Notes under the pieces: model-generated
The model's database searches: none
What the model was told of the DNA's origin: nothing
Seen by the model: the letters and a program-made list of their open reading frames with translations, nothing else
DNA from: Ruminococcus hominis
GTDB lineage: Bacteria; Bacillota; Clostridia; Lachnospirales; Lachnospiraceae
Assembly (NCBI RefSeq): GCF_014287355.1
Contig: NZ_JACOPE010000001.1
Location: forward strand, 1,674,001 to 1,738,000
DNA length: 64,000 bases
Direction: 5' to 3'
Shown here: positions 51,923 through 61,157 of the stretch, piece after piece
How the letters are laid out: each line of letters opens with the position of its first letter
How positions within the stretch are numbered: position 1 is the stretch's first letter
Position numbers and translations under genes: made by a program

Positions 51923-53248
51923 TTAATATCCTGCACCTGTATCACTTTGACTTGAATCAGAACCATAATTATAGTCACCACTATAGTCGTTTGAATCATT
52001 ATAATCTGTTTGCCCCGGATCATATGTTGTACTATCATCATAATTAATTCCATCATCATAACCTTGGTTACTATAATCAGTATATCCGTCATTATAATAA
52101 GAATCCGAACTGTCTGTCGTACCCGTACTGCCATTTTGACTTATACTTTCAAGTTCACTGTTAATAGCCGATAACGTAGATGACGGTGTATATCCATCTT
52201 CACCAAATAAATATTGATGCAAAGTTCTAACATTACTTTCTAATGTTAGAGGAACGACAACATTTCCTGCATCTTCATAATCCATAGTATCTTTTACTTC
52301 CGGAAAACCAGTAGTATCTGCCAGCTGATACTTCATGGCATCTTTTGCATAAGCCAAAATCTCTTTTAAAGTGAAGTTTGTTTCTATTTTAGGAAATACT
52401 TTATCAATAATCTTATTTATTGTTGCTAAATCTGCATGCTGAGCTTTTTCTGCTATTTTAGCCAATACTAATCTTTGACGCTCTGCACGCTTAAAGTCAT
52501 CCCCTGCTGTATAACGGATTCTAGCATACGCTGTAGCCTGTACTCCACTTAAAGTCTGAAGACCTGAATGTTCTACTGCAACTGTATTAACACCAGTATT
52601 CTCAATTATTTCCATTATATAACCATTTAAATATTCAACTTCTTCATCTGTTACATCAATATCAATTCCACCCAGCGCATCAATCACATCCACCAATGCA
52701 GCAAAATCAACTGTAACATAATGTTGTATATCTAAATCCAAATTTTTATTCAACATAGCGATAGCCTGTTCTGCCCCACCAAATGAATATGCTGAATTTG
52801 CCTTATTGTATGTTCCATCTTTTTGTTGTAGTAAAGTGTCTCGATATACAGATGAAATCTTTACTTCTTTTGTTTCTCTATTTAAACTGGCAACCATGAT
52901 CGTATCACTTCGTTCACCCATCTCGTCATTATTTGCTCTTTTATCCAGACCAAACAGTGCAACATTTAAATATCCGGATTCATCATAAGACAATTCATCT
53001 GAAATACTAAGGGCATCAACATCTAATTTTCCAACATTAAGTTTTCCCATTTTGCTTCCAACATAAGCCACACCAACAATTGCAGCAATAACAAAAATTA
53101 AAAGCACAATGCAAATCCCAACCAAAACTTTTTTACCCGTTGTCATGCCTCTTCTCTTTTGAGCTCTTTTTACATTTTGAGATTTTTTTCTATTCGCTTG
53201 TTTTCTCATTTTCTGATTTGACACAGAACGATTATTTCGCTTTGACAT
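51923..53248 (-). CDS. LytR-CpsA-Psr (LCP) family cell-wall glycopolymer ligase
   Basis: A 441-residue membrane-anchored phosphotransferase that attaches lipid-linked glycopolymers to peptidoglycan. A basic N-terminus precedes a transmembrane helix at about residues 40-62. The LCP domain has LNVALFGLDKRAN, ERSDTIMVASLNRETKEVKI with the conserved Arg/Asp, SVYRDTLL, and TAYARIRYTAGDDFKRAERQR. The C-terminal ~50 residues are low-complexity, rich in Asn/Asp/Tyr/Gly/Ser. The start at 53248 follows AAAGGAAA; an in-frame start at 53299 lacks a ribosome site. Its neighbours are glycan assembly genes. Confidence 0.92.
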   Translation of the reverse strand: MSKRNNRSVSNQKMRKQANRKKSQNVKRAQKRRGMTTGKKVLVGICIVLLIFVIAAIVGVAYVGSKMGKLNVGKLDVDALSISDELSYDESGYLNVALFGLDKRANNDEMGERSDTIMVASLNRETKEVKISSVYRDTLLQQKDGTYNKANSAYSFGGAEQAIAMLNKNLDLDIQHYVTVDFAALVDVIDALGGIDIDVTDEEVEYLNGYIMEIIENTGVNTVAVEHSGLQTLSGVQATAYARIRYTAGDDFKRAERQRLVLAKIAEKAQHADLATINKIIDKVFPKIETNFTLKEILAYAKDAMKYQLADTTGFPEVKDTMDYEDAGNVVVPLTLESNVRTLHQYLFGEDGYTPSSTLSAINSELESISQNGSTGTTDSSDSYYNDGYTDYSNQGYDDGINYDDSTTYDPGQTDYNDSNDYSGDYNYGSDSSQSDTGAGY

Positions 53249-53327
53249 ACTATTTCCTTTCCTCTTACCGTTTGTACTCCGCTGATTGATATCATACATG
53301 ATTTTATTTAAAACATCAATCCATTTT

Positions 53328-54239
53328 CTACCAATATCTCTGATTCATTGTACATTTTTTAATCAACCACATCGGTAACTGACTATATTTTCTTCCAAGA
53401 CAGTAACCCATATATTTAAATCCGCTCTGCGAAATCAATTTAATAATAAGCCACGGCTTTTTAATTTTAATTAAATAAATCATTGTATTTTTAACCAGAC
53501 GCATTCCTTCTGACTCGGATTTAATGTTTTGAAATACTTCCGGATGTTCAACCTGCGAAACAGCAAGATCGAAATTTCTCTGGAATTGTTGTTTACAATT
53601 ATAATTATGTGAATGAATCACTTTCGCTTCTGCAACATATTTTACTAGTCCACCGGATTGAATAATTTTTGCAGCCATAATCATATCTTCATTGAATATT
53701 GTTTTTTCTTCAAAGCCTCCCAATGACTCATAAACCGATTTCCTGTATGCTGCGCATACATCTGAACAAAAATATGTCTTAATCCCTAATGTTTCTAAAT
53801 CTTCCATTGATTTTATTCTACTCTGTTCTGGATAGTTAAATGCTCTTGTATATCGCTCAATCACATTACATTTACTATTCGGTAATTGTCTCGCATAAGC
53901 AGCTGCAATCTTTTCATTATCAAATGCTTTTACTAATTCTTCAATTAAATATTCATTTACCGGCATAGCATCCTGGGTCATATAAACAATAATATCTGCA
54001 TGGGATTGCATTGCACCTTCATGTCTGGTTCCCCCATGATCAAACTGTTCCGGCTTTATTTTTGAAATTCGGATTTTATCACTTAAATTTTTTAATTCTT
54101 TAGGAAATATACCTGTTTCTGTATCAATAATATGAATTTCATGAATCGGATAAGTTTGCTTTAATAATTTTTTTATCAAATAGACAACTGTTTCGTCTGG
54201 TCGATATGTCGGAATAATTATATCTACACTTTTATTCAT
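53328..54239 (-). CDS. Family 2 glycosyltransferase (rhamnosyltransferase-like)
   Basis: A 303-residue GT-A enzyme. The nucleotide-sugar domain opens VDIIIPTYRPDETVVYLIK. A metal-binding DxD-equivalent sits in IVYMTQDAMPVNEY near residue 100, and the acceptor region has SDVCAAYRKSVYESLGGFEEKTIFNEDMIMAA near residue 195. The start at 54239 follows AAAGGTG by 5 bases. It lies between the initiating sugar transferase and the LCP ligase and probably extends the lipid-linked glycan. The sugar specificity is not certain. Confidence 0.87.
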   Translation of the reverse strand: MNKSVDIIIPTYRPDETVVYLIKKLLKQTYPIHEIHIIDTETGIFPKELKNLSDKIRISKIKPEQFDHGGTRHEGAMQSHADIIVYMTQDAMPVNEYLIEELVKAFDNEKIAAAYARQLPNSKCNVIERYTRAFNYPEQSRIKSMEDLETLGIKTYFCSDVCAAYRKSVYESLGGFEEKTIFNEDMIMAAKIIQSGGLVKYVAEAKVIHSHNYNCKQQFQRNFDLAVSQVEHPEVFQNIKSESEGMRLVKNTMIYLIKIKKPWLIIKLISQSGFKYMGYCLGRKYSQLPMWLIKKCTMNQRYW

Positions 54240-54301
54240 TTTGCACCTTTTCACAATATCTTACATTATAATATTACTTATGTGTAATTGATTTTTGTTT
54301 A

Positions 54302-55705
54302 TCAATATGCATTCTTATTAATAAATCCTTTAAGAAACGTTAACAGAATAATCTTTATATCAAATCCTAATGTCCAATTTTCAATATAATATAAATCATG
54401 TTCTATACGTTTACGGATAGATGTATCTCCACGATATCCATTCACCTGTGCCCAGCCTGTCAATCCTGGTCTGACTTGATGTTTTATCATGTATCGTGGA
54501 ATCTCTTCTTTAAATTTTTCTACAAATAGTGGTCTTTCCGGACGAGGTCCGACAAGACTCATATCACCTTTTAATATATTGAACAATTGTGGTAGTTCAT
54601 CAATACTTGTTTTTCGAATAAATTTTCCTATAGGTGTCACACGCGGATCATTTTTAACAGTCCATCCTTTTTTCTCATCTTTTTCTTTTTGTACAACCAT
54701 AGAACGGAATTTATACATATAAAACGGTTTATTCTTCAATCCAATACGTTCTTGTTTAAATATCAACGGACCCGGATCGGTTACTTTAATTATAATTGAT
54801 ACAACTAACATAATCGGAGAGAACAAAATAATTGCAACTAACGCTCCGAATATATCCATCGACCGTTTCATAAAACGATTGATCCAGTTATTTAAAGGCA
54901 CATGTCTTATATTAATAACCGGAAGTCCTTGAATATCTTCTGTATAAGGTTTTGTAGGAATAATATTATTATAATCGGGAATAAACTTTGTATGAACTCC
55001 CGATTTTTCACACATATTGACAATTTTTCTTAATTTGTTATACTCGTCCAACCCTAATGTAATTACAATCTCATCAAGTTTATTTTCAGGAAGGATAATT
55101 TGTAAATCGTCTGTGCAGCCAATTACATTAATCCCTTTATATTCTGAACCTATTTCAATGCTGTCATCCAAAATTCCTCTTATTTGATATCCCCATTCAG
55201 GATTTGCTTTGATTCGATCTATATATTCTTCTGCTGCATTACTATATCCAACTAAGATAATGTGCTTTAGATTATATCCGTTTTTTCGTATCTTACGCAA
55301 TATCATACGTACTAGATTTCTTTCCAGAACTTCTCCAAACACATCAACTACACCGAACACAAAAAGCATTGTTCGAGATATATTAGGCTGTTTTATAACG
55401 TATAATACAACAATCAATGCCATAACACCGATTATATTTGCTTGTAAAATTCTCCACGCTTCTAGTCTTCTACCAAGAACCCGCTTAGGAACATACAGTT
55501 TAAAAATATAATATAGCATCAAAAATCCAGGAACAATCCCCCATAACCATTTCATATATTCCTGCAAAGACAGATACCATTCATCTAATTCAAATATACC
55601 ACTCCGAAAACGGATATACCATGACAACGCATAAGCTAATATGATTACAATTCCATCTAGTACAACCTGAATTTGATTCAGCAATTTTTGATTTTCTTTA
55701 ATCAT
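54302..55705 (-). CDS. Polyprenyl-phosphate hexose-1-phosphate transferase (WcaJ/WbaP-like)
   Basis: A 467-residue membrane protein that starts glycan assembly by moving a sugar-1-phosphate to undecaprenyl phosphate. About five N-terminal hydrophobic helices are followed by a Rossmann-like region (KHIILVGYSNAAEEYIDRIK). The C-terminal catalytic domain has the family signatures KRSMDIFGALVAIILFSPI, KQERIGLKNKPFYMYKFRSM, RKTSIDELPQLFNILKGDMS and VGPRPERPLFVEKF, ending in an RPGLTGWAQVNGYRGDT stretch. It is the first committed enzyme of the polysaccharide genes here. Confidence 0.93.
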   Translation of the reverse strand: MIKENQKLLNQIQVVLDGIVIILAYALSWYIRFRSGIFELDEWYLSLQEYMKWLWGIVPGFLMLYYIFKLYVPKRVLGRRLEAWRILQANIIGVMALIVVLYVIKQPNISRTMLFVFGVVDVFGEVLERNLVRMILRKIRKNGYNLKHIILVGYSNAAEEYIDRIKANPEWGYQIRGILDDSIEIGSEYKGINVIGCTDDLQIILPENKLDEIVITLGLDEYNKLRKIVNMCEKSGVHTKFIPDYNNIIPTKPYTEDIQGLPVINIRHVPLNNWINRFMKRSMDIFGALVAIILFSPIMLVVSIIIKVTDPGPLIFKQERIGLKNKPFYMYKFRSMVVQKEKDEKKGWTVKNDPRVTPIGKFIRKTSIDELPQLFNILKGDMSLVGPRPERPLFVEKFKEEIPRYMIKHQVRPGLTGWAQVNGYRGDTSIRKRIEHDLYYIENWTLGFDIKIILLTFLKGFINKNAY

Positions 55706-55924
55706 TTTATTTTAACCTCTTGTTTTTTACATAATATGTAATCCAATAAAACATTCACCCAATTTTCTAATTACACTATCTGTTATATAATACAACATTT
55801 TACTCTATTGAACAAGTAAAAACACTAATTTTACACATATTTCTTCATTATTTTGTAACATTTATGTAAAAAATATAGTTTTTATAAATAATTTTGCTTT
55901 TTTATAGATTCTAAAAAAGAGATT

Positions 55925-55933
55925 TGTTATAAT
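55925..55933 (+). promoter_or_regulatory. Extended -10 promoter before the second glycosyltransferase
   Basis: TGTTATAAT is a perfect extended -10 about 33 bases before the start codon at 55966. The -35 is weak. The upstream stretch 55706-55920 is AT-rich with nothing else recognisable. Confidence 0.6.
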
Positions 55934-55965
55934 GCAATAAGATTATGCTTAAAAGTGAGGATATT

Positions 55966-56946
55966 ATGAAAGTCACAATAATTATTCCAAATTATAACGG
56001 AAAACATTTTATGGAGCCCTGTTTAAAATCTTTAGAAGTACAAACATGTAAAGATTTTAAAATTCTTGTTGTTGATAATCATTCAACAGATGGCAGTCTT
56101 GAATACATGGCACAATATTATCCTGATATTGAAGTGATTGCTTTAAAGGAAAACTATGGATTCAGTACTGCTGTCAATACAGGTATACGTCATGCACAAA
56201 CGCCTTACGTGATTCTTTTAAATAACGACACTACTGTTGACACCCATTATGTAGAAGCTATGATTCAGGCCATAGAAGAATCTCCTTCTATTTTTTCTGT
56301 TAGTAGTAAGATGATTCAAATGTATCATCCTGATCTTATTGACAGTGCAGGCGATTTGTATACCGTTCTTGGTTGGGGCGTATGTAGAGGTGCAGGTCGT
56401 TCTGTTCAGAATTACCAGAATACAGACAAGATTTTTTCAGCTTGCGCCGGAGCTGCCATTTACCGCAAGAAAATTTTTGAAAAGATTGGTTATTTTGATG
56501 AGTCACATTTCGCTTACTTAGAAGATATTGATGTGGGATATCGTGCGAAAATATATGGCTATCAAAACACTTATTGCCCTACAGCTCTTGTATATCATGT
56601 TGGAAGCGGAACAAGCGGTTCTAAATACAATACATTTAAAGTGAAGTTATCTGCAAGAAATAGTATTTGGCTAAATTATAAAAATATGCCATTCTTTCAA
56701 CTCTTACTAAATTTTATACCTCTTGTTGTCGGTTATTTCGTTAAATATTTATTTTTCTGCAAAATCAATTTCGGCAACGACTATAAAGAAGGATTAAAAG
56801 AAGGTTGGGAAAAACGTAAATCTTGCAATAAAGTTCCTTTCCGCATGAGACATCTTGGCAATTATATAAGAATCGAACTGGAGCTTATAAAAAATACTTT
56901 TTCTTATATTTCTGACTGGATTCAAAGGAAACTATTAAAAAACTAA
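55966..56946 (+). CDS. Family 2 glycosyltransferase
   Basis: A 326-residue enzyme with the GT2 opening KVTIIIPNYNGKHFMEPCLK and a DNHSTDGSLEY turn. The DxD-like motif is in ILLNNDTTVDTHY near residue 87. An acceptor-site region has FDESHFAYLEDIDVGYRAKIYG near residue 190, with the general-base ED. One hydrophobic helix near residue 245 may hold it at the membrane. The start at 55966 follows GTGAGG. It is divergent from the sugar transferase gene and probably acts on the same glycan. Confidence 0.9.
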   Translation: MKVTIIIPNYNGKHFMEPCLKSLEVQTCKDFKILVVDNHSTDGSLEYMAQYYPDIEVIALKENYGFSTAVNTGIRHAQTPYVILLNNDTTVDTHYVEAMIQAIEESPSIFSVSSKMIQMYHPDLIDSAGDLYTVLGWGVCRGAGRSVQNYQNTDKIFSACAGAAIYRKKIFEKIGYFDESHFAYLEDIDVGYRAKIYGYQNTYCPTALVYHVGSGTSGSKYNTFKVKLSARNSIWLNYKNMPFFQLLLNFIPLVVGYFVKYLFFCKINFGNDYKEGLKEGWEKRKSCNKVPFRMRHLGNYIRIELELIKNTFSYISDWIQRKLLKN

Positions 56947-56987
56947 CTAACGCAAATTTGTTTTTATATATTCCCTCCAGGCAAAAC

Positions 56988-57030
56988 AAAAATCAGTACA
57001 CGAATCAAATATCTCCGTGTACTGATTTTT
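56988..57030. terminator. Bidirectional terminator
   Basis: Perfect 15-bp stem AAAAATCAGTACACG / CGTGTACTGATTTTT (56988-57002, 57016-57030) between convergent genes. Confidence 0.93.
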
Positions 57031-57035
57031 ATTTA

Positions 57036-57647
57036 TTAATTAAATTTTCCCATAAATCCCGGATATTCCGCATGTCCGGTTGTAAAGACATCTCCATTTA
57101 CTGTAATATGAATTTTATCACTTCCATATGCATCCAAAAATGTATTACAAATACTTCCTACAATATAGTATTCTGCTGAAGTACCTAACGTTTTAATATA
57201 AGTATTAAATTTATCAGAAAAATCTAACTCTAATAATTTTTCATTATCTTTTTCAAATTCTTTAAAGCTTAAAAGCGAAACATCTACAGGAAGCACTCCC
57301 TTATCGACCAATGCTTTTAACACTTCATTTGACGATAATGATTCTACTGCCACCTCTTCACTTTCAAATCCAGAAGCATCAGCATTACTATAATATACTT
57401 TTATATTGTCACCTGTTTGAACAGAAACATTTTGCTCATCTGGAATTTGCTGTTCCTCTCCCTTTTGTTTATCAGCATTTTCTTCCGTCTGCACGTCTTT
57501 ATTTTGTTCTGTTTCATTAGCTGTTTCGATATCTTTTGTCTGTTCTGTTGAATTGGCTTTATTTTCTTTTGAATCTGCTGTTTTTCCACATCCTGAAATT
57601 AATGCCATCACAACAAGACCTATAATTATAAGTTTCCCTTTTTTCAC
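57036..57647 (-). CDS. GerMN-domain lipoprotein
   Basis: A 203-residue lipoprotein. The signal peptide ends in a lipobox (ALISGC at about residues 15-20). A low-complexity Glu/Asn/Gln/Lys linker runs to about residue 80. A C-terminal GerMN domain (DNIKVYYSNADASGFESEEV, GSICNTFLDAYGSDKIHITVNGD) follows. GerMN domains occur in spore germination/sporulation proteins such as GerM, where they help assemble the mother cell-forespore channel. This protein has one domain, not two as in Bacillus GerM. It is the last gene of the cda operon. Confidence 0.85.
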   Translation of the reverse strand: MKKGKLIIIGLVVMALISGCGKTADSKENKANSTEQTKDIETANETEQNKDVQTEENADKQKGEEQQIPDEQNVSVQTGDNIKVYYSNADASGFESEEVAVESLSSNEVLKALVDKGVLPVDVSLLSFKEFEKDNEKLLELDFSDKFNTYIKTLGTSAEYYIVGSICNTFLDAYGSDKIHITVNGDVFTTGHAEYPGFMGKFN

Positions 57648-57670
57648 TATTTATCGCCCCTTAACTATGA

Positions 57671-58579
57671 TTAAAATAATTTATTAGGATATACTCCTGT
57701 TTCAATTAAATTATTAATTGCATTAACTACATCCACTTTATCTTCTTTGTATGTCACTCCAAACCACTTATCTTTAGATTGCAGCACACGAACCGATAAC
57801 TTCTTTTCTTCCAAAAGCCCCCCTATAATTGTTGGAAGTAAGTATTCCGCTTTCAAATCTGTTGCATCTACATTTTCTAAAAATTCTACAAATCCATTTT
57901 CTAAAATAGTAAAGAAATCTGGACGTAATCCCCACATATTCATAGAAACCGGAGAGTCTACATCTATTTTTTTATCTCCGCTTTCACATTTAACAACAGC
58001 TCCATCTTCTGTCTTCTCTATATCGTGCGTTTCATTAATTTCTACCAACATATTAGATTCATTAACTTTGCACACTCCTCTTGTTACACTTCCATTGTCA
58101 CTCAATGTATTTTTCAGTACAAAACCCACCATGCAGATTTCATCTTTCACGCTCTCTTTTGTTAAATAATCGTATGCTTCTTTAAATGCCTGTTTTCCAT
58201 AATAATCATCTGCATTGATTACCAAAAACGGTGAATCCACAACATCTTTACAACACAAAATCGCCTGTCCTGTTCCCCATGGTTTTGTTCTTTCTGCAAA
58301 TGTTTCTTGATATTTCTCCGGAATATCGTCTAATTCTTGATATGCATAGTCAACATCAATGACTTTTTCAATACGATTTCCAATAACTTCTTTAAAATCT
58401 TTTTCAAGATTTTTTCTAATTACAAATACAACCTTATCAAAGCCGGCTTCCATTGCATCATAGATAGAATAATCCATAATAATTTCACCATTTGGTCCCA
58501 CCGGCTCTAACTGTTTAATTCCTCCGCCAAATCTGCTCCCGATTCCTGCAGCCATAATTACTAATGTTGCTTTACACAT
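57671..58579 (-). CDS. Nucleotidyltransferase of the sugar-nucleotide family
   Basis: A 302-residue GT-A-like nucleotidyltransferase opening LVIMAAGIGSRFGGGIKQLE, which holds the NTP-binding loop. The metal-binding acidic pair is in FLVINADDYYGKQAF near residue 110, and PVSMNMWGLRPDF near residue 215 belongs to the acceptor region. The family includes glucose-1-phosphate and N-acetylglucosamine-1-phosphate enzymes; the substrate cannot be told. The start at 58579 follows GGAGGAAG. The open frame extends upstream to 58654, overlapping HPr, but without a good ribosome site. Confidence 0.85.
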   Translation of the reverse strand: MCKATLVIMAAGIGSRFGGGIKQLEPVGPNGEIIMDYSIYDAMEAGFDKVVFVIRKNLEKDFKEVIGNRIEKVIDVDYAYQELDDIPEKYQETFAERTKPWGTGQAILCCKDVVDSPFLVINADDYYGKQAFKEAYDYLTKESVKDEICMVGFVLKNTLSDNGSVTRGVCKVNESNMLVEINETHDIEKTEDGAVVKCESGDKKIDVDSPVSMNMWGLRPDFFTILENGFVEFLENVDATDLKAEYLLPTIIGGLLEEKKLSVRVLQSKDKWFGVTYKEDKVDVVNAINNLIETGVYPNKLF

Positions 58580-58628
58580 TTGTCTTCTTCCTCCTACTTC
58601 CTTTATGATTTTTAATTTGACAAGCTTA

Positions 58629-58904
58629 TCATTCTCCCAAGCCAGCCTGCACAATTGCTATCATTTCATCTAATGCTTTTTCTTCATCTTCTCCATCACA
58701 AACAATTGTAATTTCATCTCCACTTTTAATACAGGCTCCTAATATGCTCAATACACTTTTTGCATTTGCTGTCAGTTCACCAGTCCTAGTCGTTTTTTCA
58801 ATTGTAATTTTTGCGCCAAATTGCATGGCTGTTTTGCAAAATAAACCAGCGGGGCGTAAATGCAATCCTGTTGGATTTTTAATTATCACTTTTCCGCTTA
58901 CCAT
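58629..58904 (-). CDS. HPr family phosphocarrier protein
   Basis: A 91-residue HPr-type protein. The phosphorylated His is in NPTGLHLRPAGLF at residue 15 or so. The regulatory-serine region is ANAKSVLSILGACIKSGDEI. Having both sites, it could serve the sugar PTS and HPr kinase regulation, unlike Crh, which lacks the His. The start at 58904 follows GGGAGG by 7 bases; longer starts are not supported. It is unusually placed between cdaR and a nucleotidyltransferase, away from any ptsI in this window. Confidence 0.9.
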   Translation of the reverse strand: MVSGKVIIKNPTGLHLRPAGLFCKTAMQFGAKITIEKTTRTGELTANAKSVLSILGACIKSGDEITIVCDGEDEEKALDEMIAIVQAGLGE

Positions 58905-58939
58905 TTTTTGCCTCCCTATTTTCCTCGTTTGTCTTATTA

Positions 58940-60265
58940 TCAATCTTTTTTTGAACTATCTGTCGTCTTATTATCTATGCTGCTTGATTTCTCAACTCCA
59001 CTTTGCTCAGATACATCCGTCTTTTCTTTTAACATAATTCTTACACTTGGCTGCTCTGTCAGAGTTACTCCCGTAGCGGTTTCTATTGTTACTGGGACAT
59101 CATACTCTCCTTCAGCTGTATAATTTTTCAAATCAATTGATGCTGCATTTTTTATATCTAATGTTGCAAGTTCCTGCTCTAAACCAGTAAATGTAAGTAT
59201 CAAATCTTTCTCTGCCTCAAAAGAGACCTTAAATTCATCAGATAAATTCTTGACTTGTATTGATTCTACCGGTAATTCTATGGTTTTTGTTCCTTCTTGT
59301 TCAATTAGAATTGTTACAACTACATTATTAGCTGTTTCATCAACCAAAGATACTTCTTTTGGAAGAAATGGTGTAATGTCAATTGTATATTCTTTTTTAC
59401 CATGTTCATTTGTTATATCTATCTGATCTGCCGGAATATTAATACTATCTATCTCAGCCAAAACATCTTCTGTCCCACAAATCTGTACACTTTCCGGTTC
59501 TACAGTCATTCCGGTATAAATATAACCTGCTTTCGGTTCCCCTGACACTGCAAAGTTCAATCCGACATTTTTGGTATTCAGCATCTGAACATTTACGCTG
59601 ATTCCTTTATCTCCAAGATTATTACTTAGTTTTGTCTGATCTACAACATTTCCATTTGAATCATAACATATCAATTCTGCATCTACAACACCGCTGTCTG
59701 ACATCCCTGATATATCTATCTTGGCAACTACTTTTTCAATACTATCAATTAAAGTTTCAGATCCTCGCAAGGTTACCTCTTTCGGATTTGTTGTCATTTC
59801 TCCAACTACATATCCATCCCTAGGCGTTCCACTTGTACTAACAGATATAGGGAATTTTTTTCCGGTAACATCTTGAATGTTAACTTCTATATTTCTCGGA
59901 TTTGTATCTACAGATTGTATATTTGCTTCATACTCTTTTACTGTTGCCGTTATCGGAACCATATAAGTATTCACATCCATCTGACTTAAATCAGCAGTCG
60001 CTGAAATCGACTCTCCACTAATTTTTGAAATCAAAGAACGTTTTGCATATACTGTTACATTTACTTTTTGAACATCATCTACAATTTGATATACTTTTCC
60101 TTTATTTGTAACAACATCATCATTTATTACAGTAATTGGAATATCTCTGTATACAGCACTCACAACTGGGTCATCTACATTGACAACGATAACCCACAAC
60201 AAGACTGCAAATAAAAACGCCATAATTTTCAAGCCTATATTTTTGGTCATATTATGCATCTTCAT
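58940..60265 (-). CDS. cdaR: CdaR (YbbR-domain) regulator of diadenylate cyclase
   Basis: A 441-residue protein anchored by an N-terminal transmembrane helix (IGLKIMAFLFAVLLWVIVVNV). About four extracytoplasmic YbbR repeats follow, recognisable by VYRDIPITVIN, FPISVSTSGTPRDGYVVGE and LNFAVSGEPKAGYIYTGM units. CdaR binds CdaA and modulates c-di-AMP synthesis. Its start overlaps the last codons of cdaA. The last ~25 residues are a Ser/Lys/Asp-rich tail. The start was set at 60265; a second in-frame ATG is 5 codons further on. Confidence 0.93.
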   Translation of the reverse strand: MKMHNMTKNIGLKIMAFLFAVLLWVIVVNVDDPVVSAVYRDIPITVINDDVVTNKGKVYQIVDDVQKVNVTVYAKRSLISKISGESISATADLSQMDVNTYMVPITATVKEYEANIQSVDTNPRNIEVNIQDVTGKKFPISVSTSGTPRDGYVVGEMTTNPKEVTLRGSETLIDSIEKVVAKIDISGMSDSGVVDAELICYDSNGNVVDQTKLSNNLGDKGISVNVQMLNTKNVGLNFAVSGEPKAGYIYTGMTVEPESVQICGTEDVLAEIDSINIPADQIDITNEHGKKEYTIDITPFLPKEVSLVDETANNVVVTILIEQEGTKTIELPVESIQVKNLSDEFKVSFEAEKDLILTFTGLEQELATLDIKNAASIDLKNYTAEGEYDVPVTIETATGVTLTEQPSVRIMLKEKTDVSEQSGVEKSSSIDNKTTDSSKKD

Positions 60266-61124
60266 CTTTACGCCGTCCTTTCCGCAGAGAGAACTTTTTA
60301 GAATCACCATTTCTGTACTGAATTTGACACAATCGAGTACCTAAGTAATCCGGAGTGACTCCGCGTACTAATTGTCCTCCCATTGCAACTGATACCTGTC
60401 CTGTTTCTTCTGAAACTACAATCACAAGAGCATCACACACTTCACTCATACCGAGTGCAGCTCGATGTCTTGTTCCAAAATCTTTACTTATTTGCATATT
60501 ATCAGAAAGTGGCAAATAACATGTTGCTGATGTAATGCGATTTCCTCTGATAATCACTGCCCCATCATGAAGCGGTGTATTATGTTCAAAAATATTAATT
60601 AAAACTTGCGGTGAAACCTTACAATCTAACTCTATTCCTGTTTTTTCATATTCTGTCAAATGAATTGCCTGCTCTACTACGATTAATGCACCTGTTTTAA
60701 CGCGTCCCATATCAAAACAAGCTTTTACAATACCATTCACGGTTTCATCAGAAAAACGTTGATTTTCTTTATTCTTATCAAATAAATTAATATTACTTAG
60801 AAGATTTTTCTCACCAAGCTTTTCTAACGCTCTTCTTAACTCTGGTTGAAACACTACCACAGCTGCAATAGCAAGTACATTGATTGACTCTTTTGCCAGG
60901 AATAGAATTGTATGCATCTGAAAAATAGCTGCGAACAGAATAAAAAATCCTAACATAAGCATTCCACGTAACAGCATCCATGCCTTTGTATTTTTTATCC
61001 ACAGCATAATCTCGTAAACAACAACTGCTATAATTAAAATTTCCACAATATCTGTGATGCCAACGGAAGGGAAATAAGATTCATGTATATATTTGTCAAA
61101 AAAAAGGGTTACCCAACGCTGCAC
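60252..61124 (-). CDS. cdaA: Diadenylate cyclase (c-di-AMP synthase) CdaA
   Basis: A 290-residue membrane enzyme that makes c-di-AMP from two ATP. Three transmembrane helices fill the first ~95 residues. The DAC domain carries the active-site motifs DGAVIIRGNRI near residue 195 and GTRHRAALGMSE near residue 225, plus VVSEETGQVSVAMGG. It is coupled to cdaR by overlap. glmM, the usual third gene of the trio, is not here. c-di-AMP controls potassium and osmolyte transport in Firmicutes, which links it to the Trk genes at 19-22 kb. Confidence 0.95.
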   Translation of the reverse strand: MQRWVTLFFDKYIHESYFPSVGITDIVEILIIAVVVYEIMLWIKNTKAWMLLRGMLMLGFFILFAAIFQMHTILFLAKESINVLAIAAVVVFQPELRRALEKLGEKNLLSNINLFDKNKENQRFSDETVNGIVKACFDMGRVKTGALIVVEQAIHLTEYEKTGIELDCKVSPQVLINIFEHNTPLHDGAVIIRGNRITSATCYLPLSDNMQISKDFGTRHRAALGMSEVCDALVIVVSEETGQVSVAMGGQLVRGVTPDYLGTRLCQIQYRNGDSKKFSLRKGRRKDEDA

Positions 61125-61157
61125 AACATCACCTCCCAGAATTATCTTGACTAGCTA

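Noticed and set aside
50490..53299. Degenerate tandem repeats in the Asp/Tyr-rich tails of the cohesin-like and LCP proteins
   Set aside because: They are low-complexity codon stretches inside real genes without a regular period.
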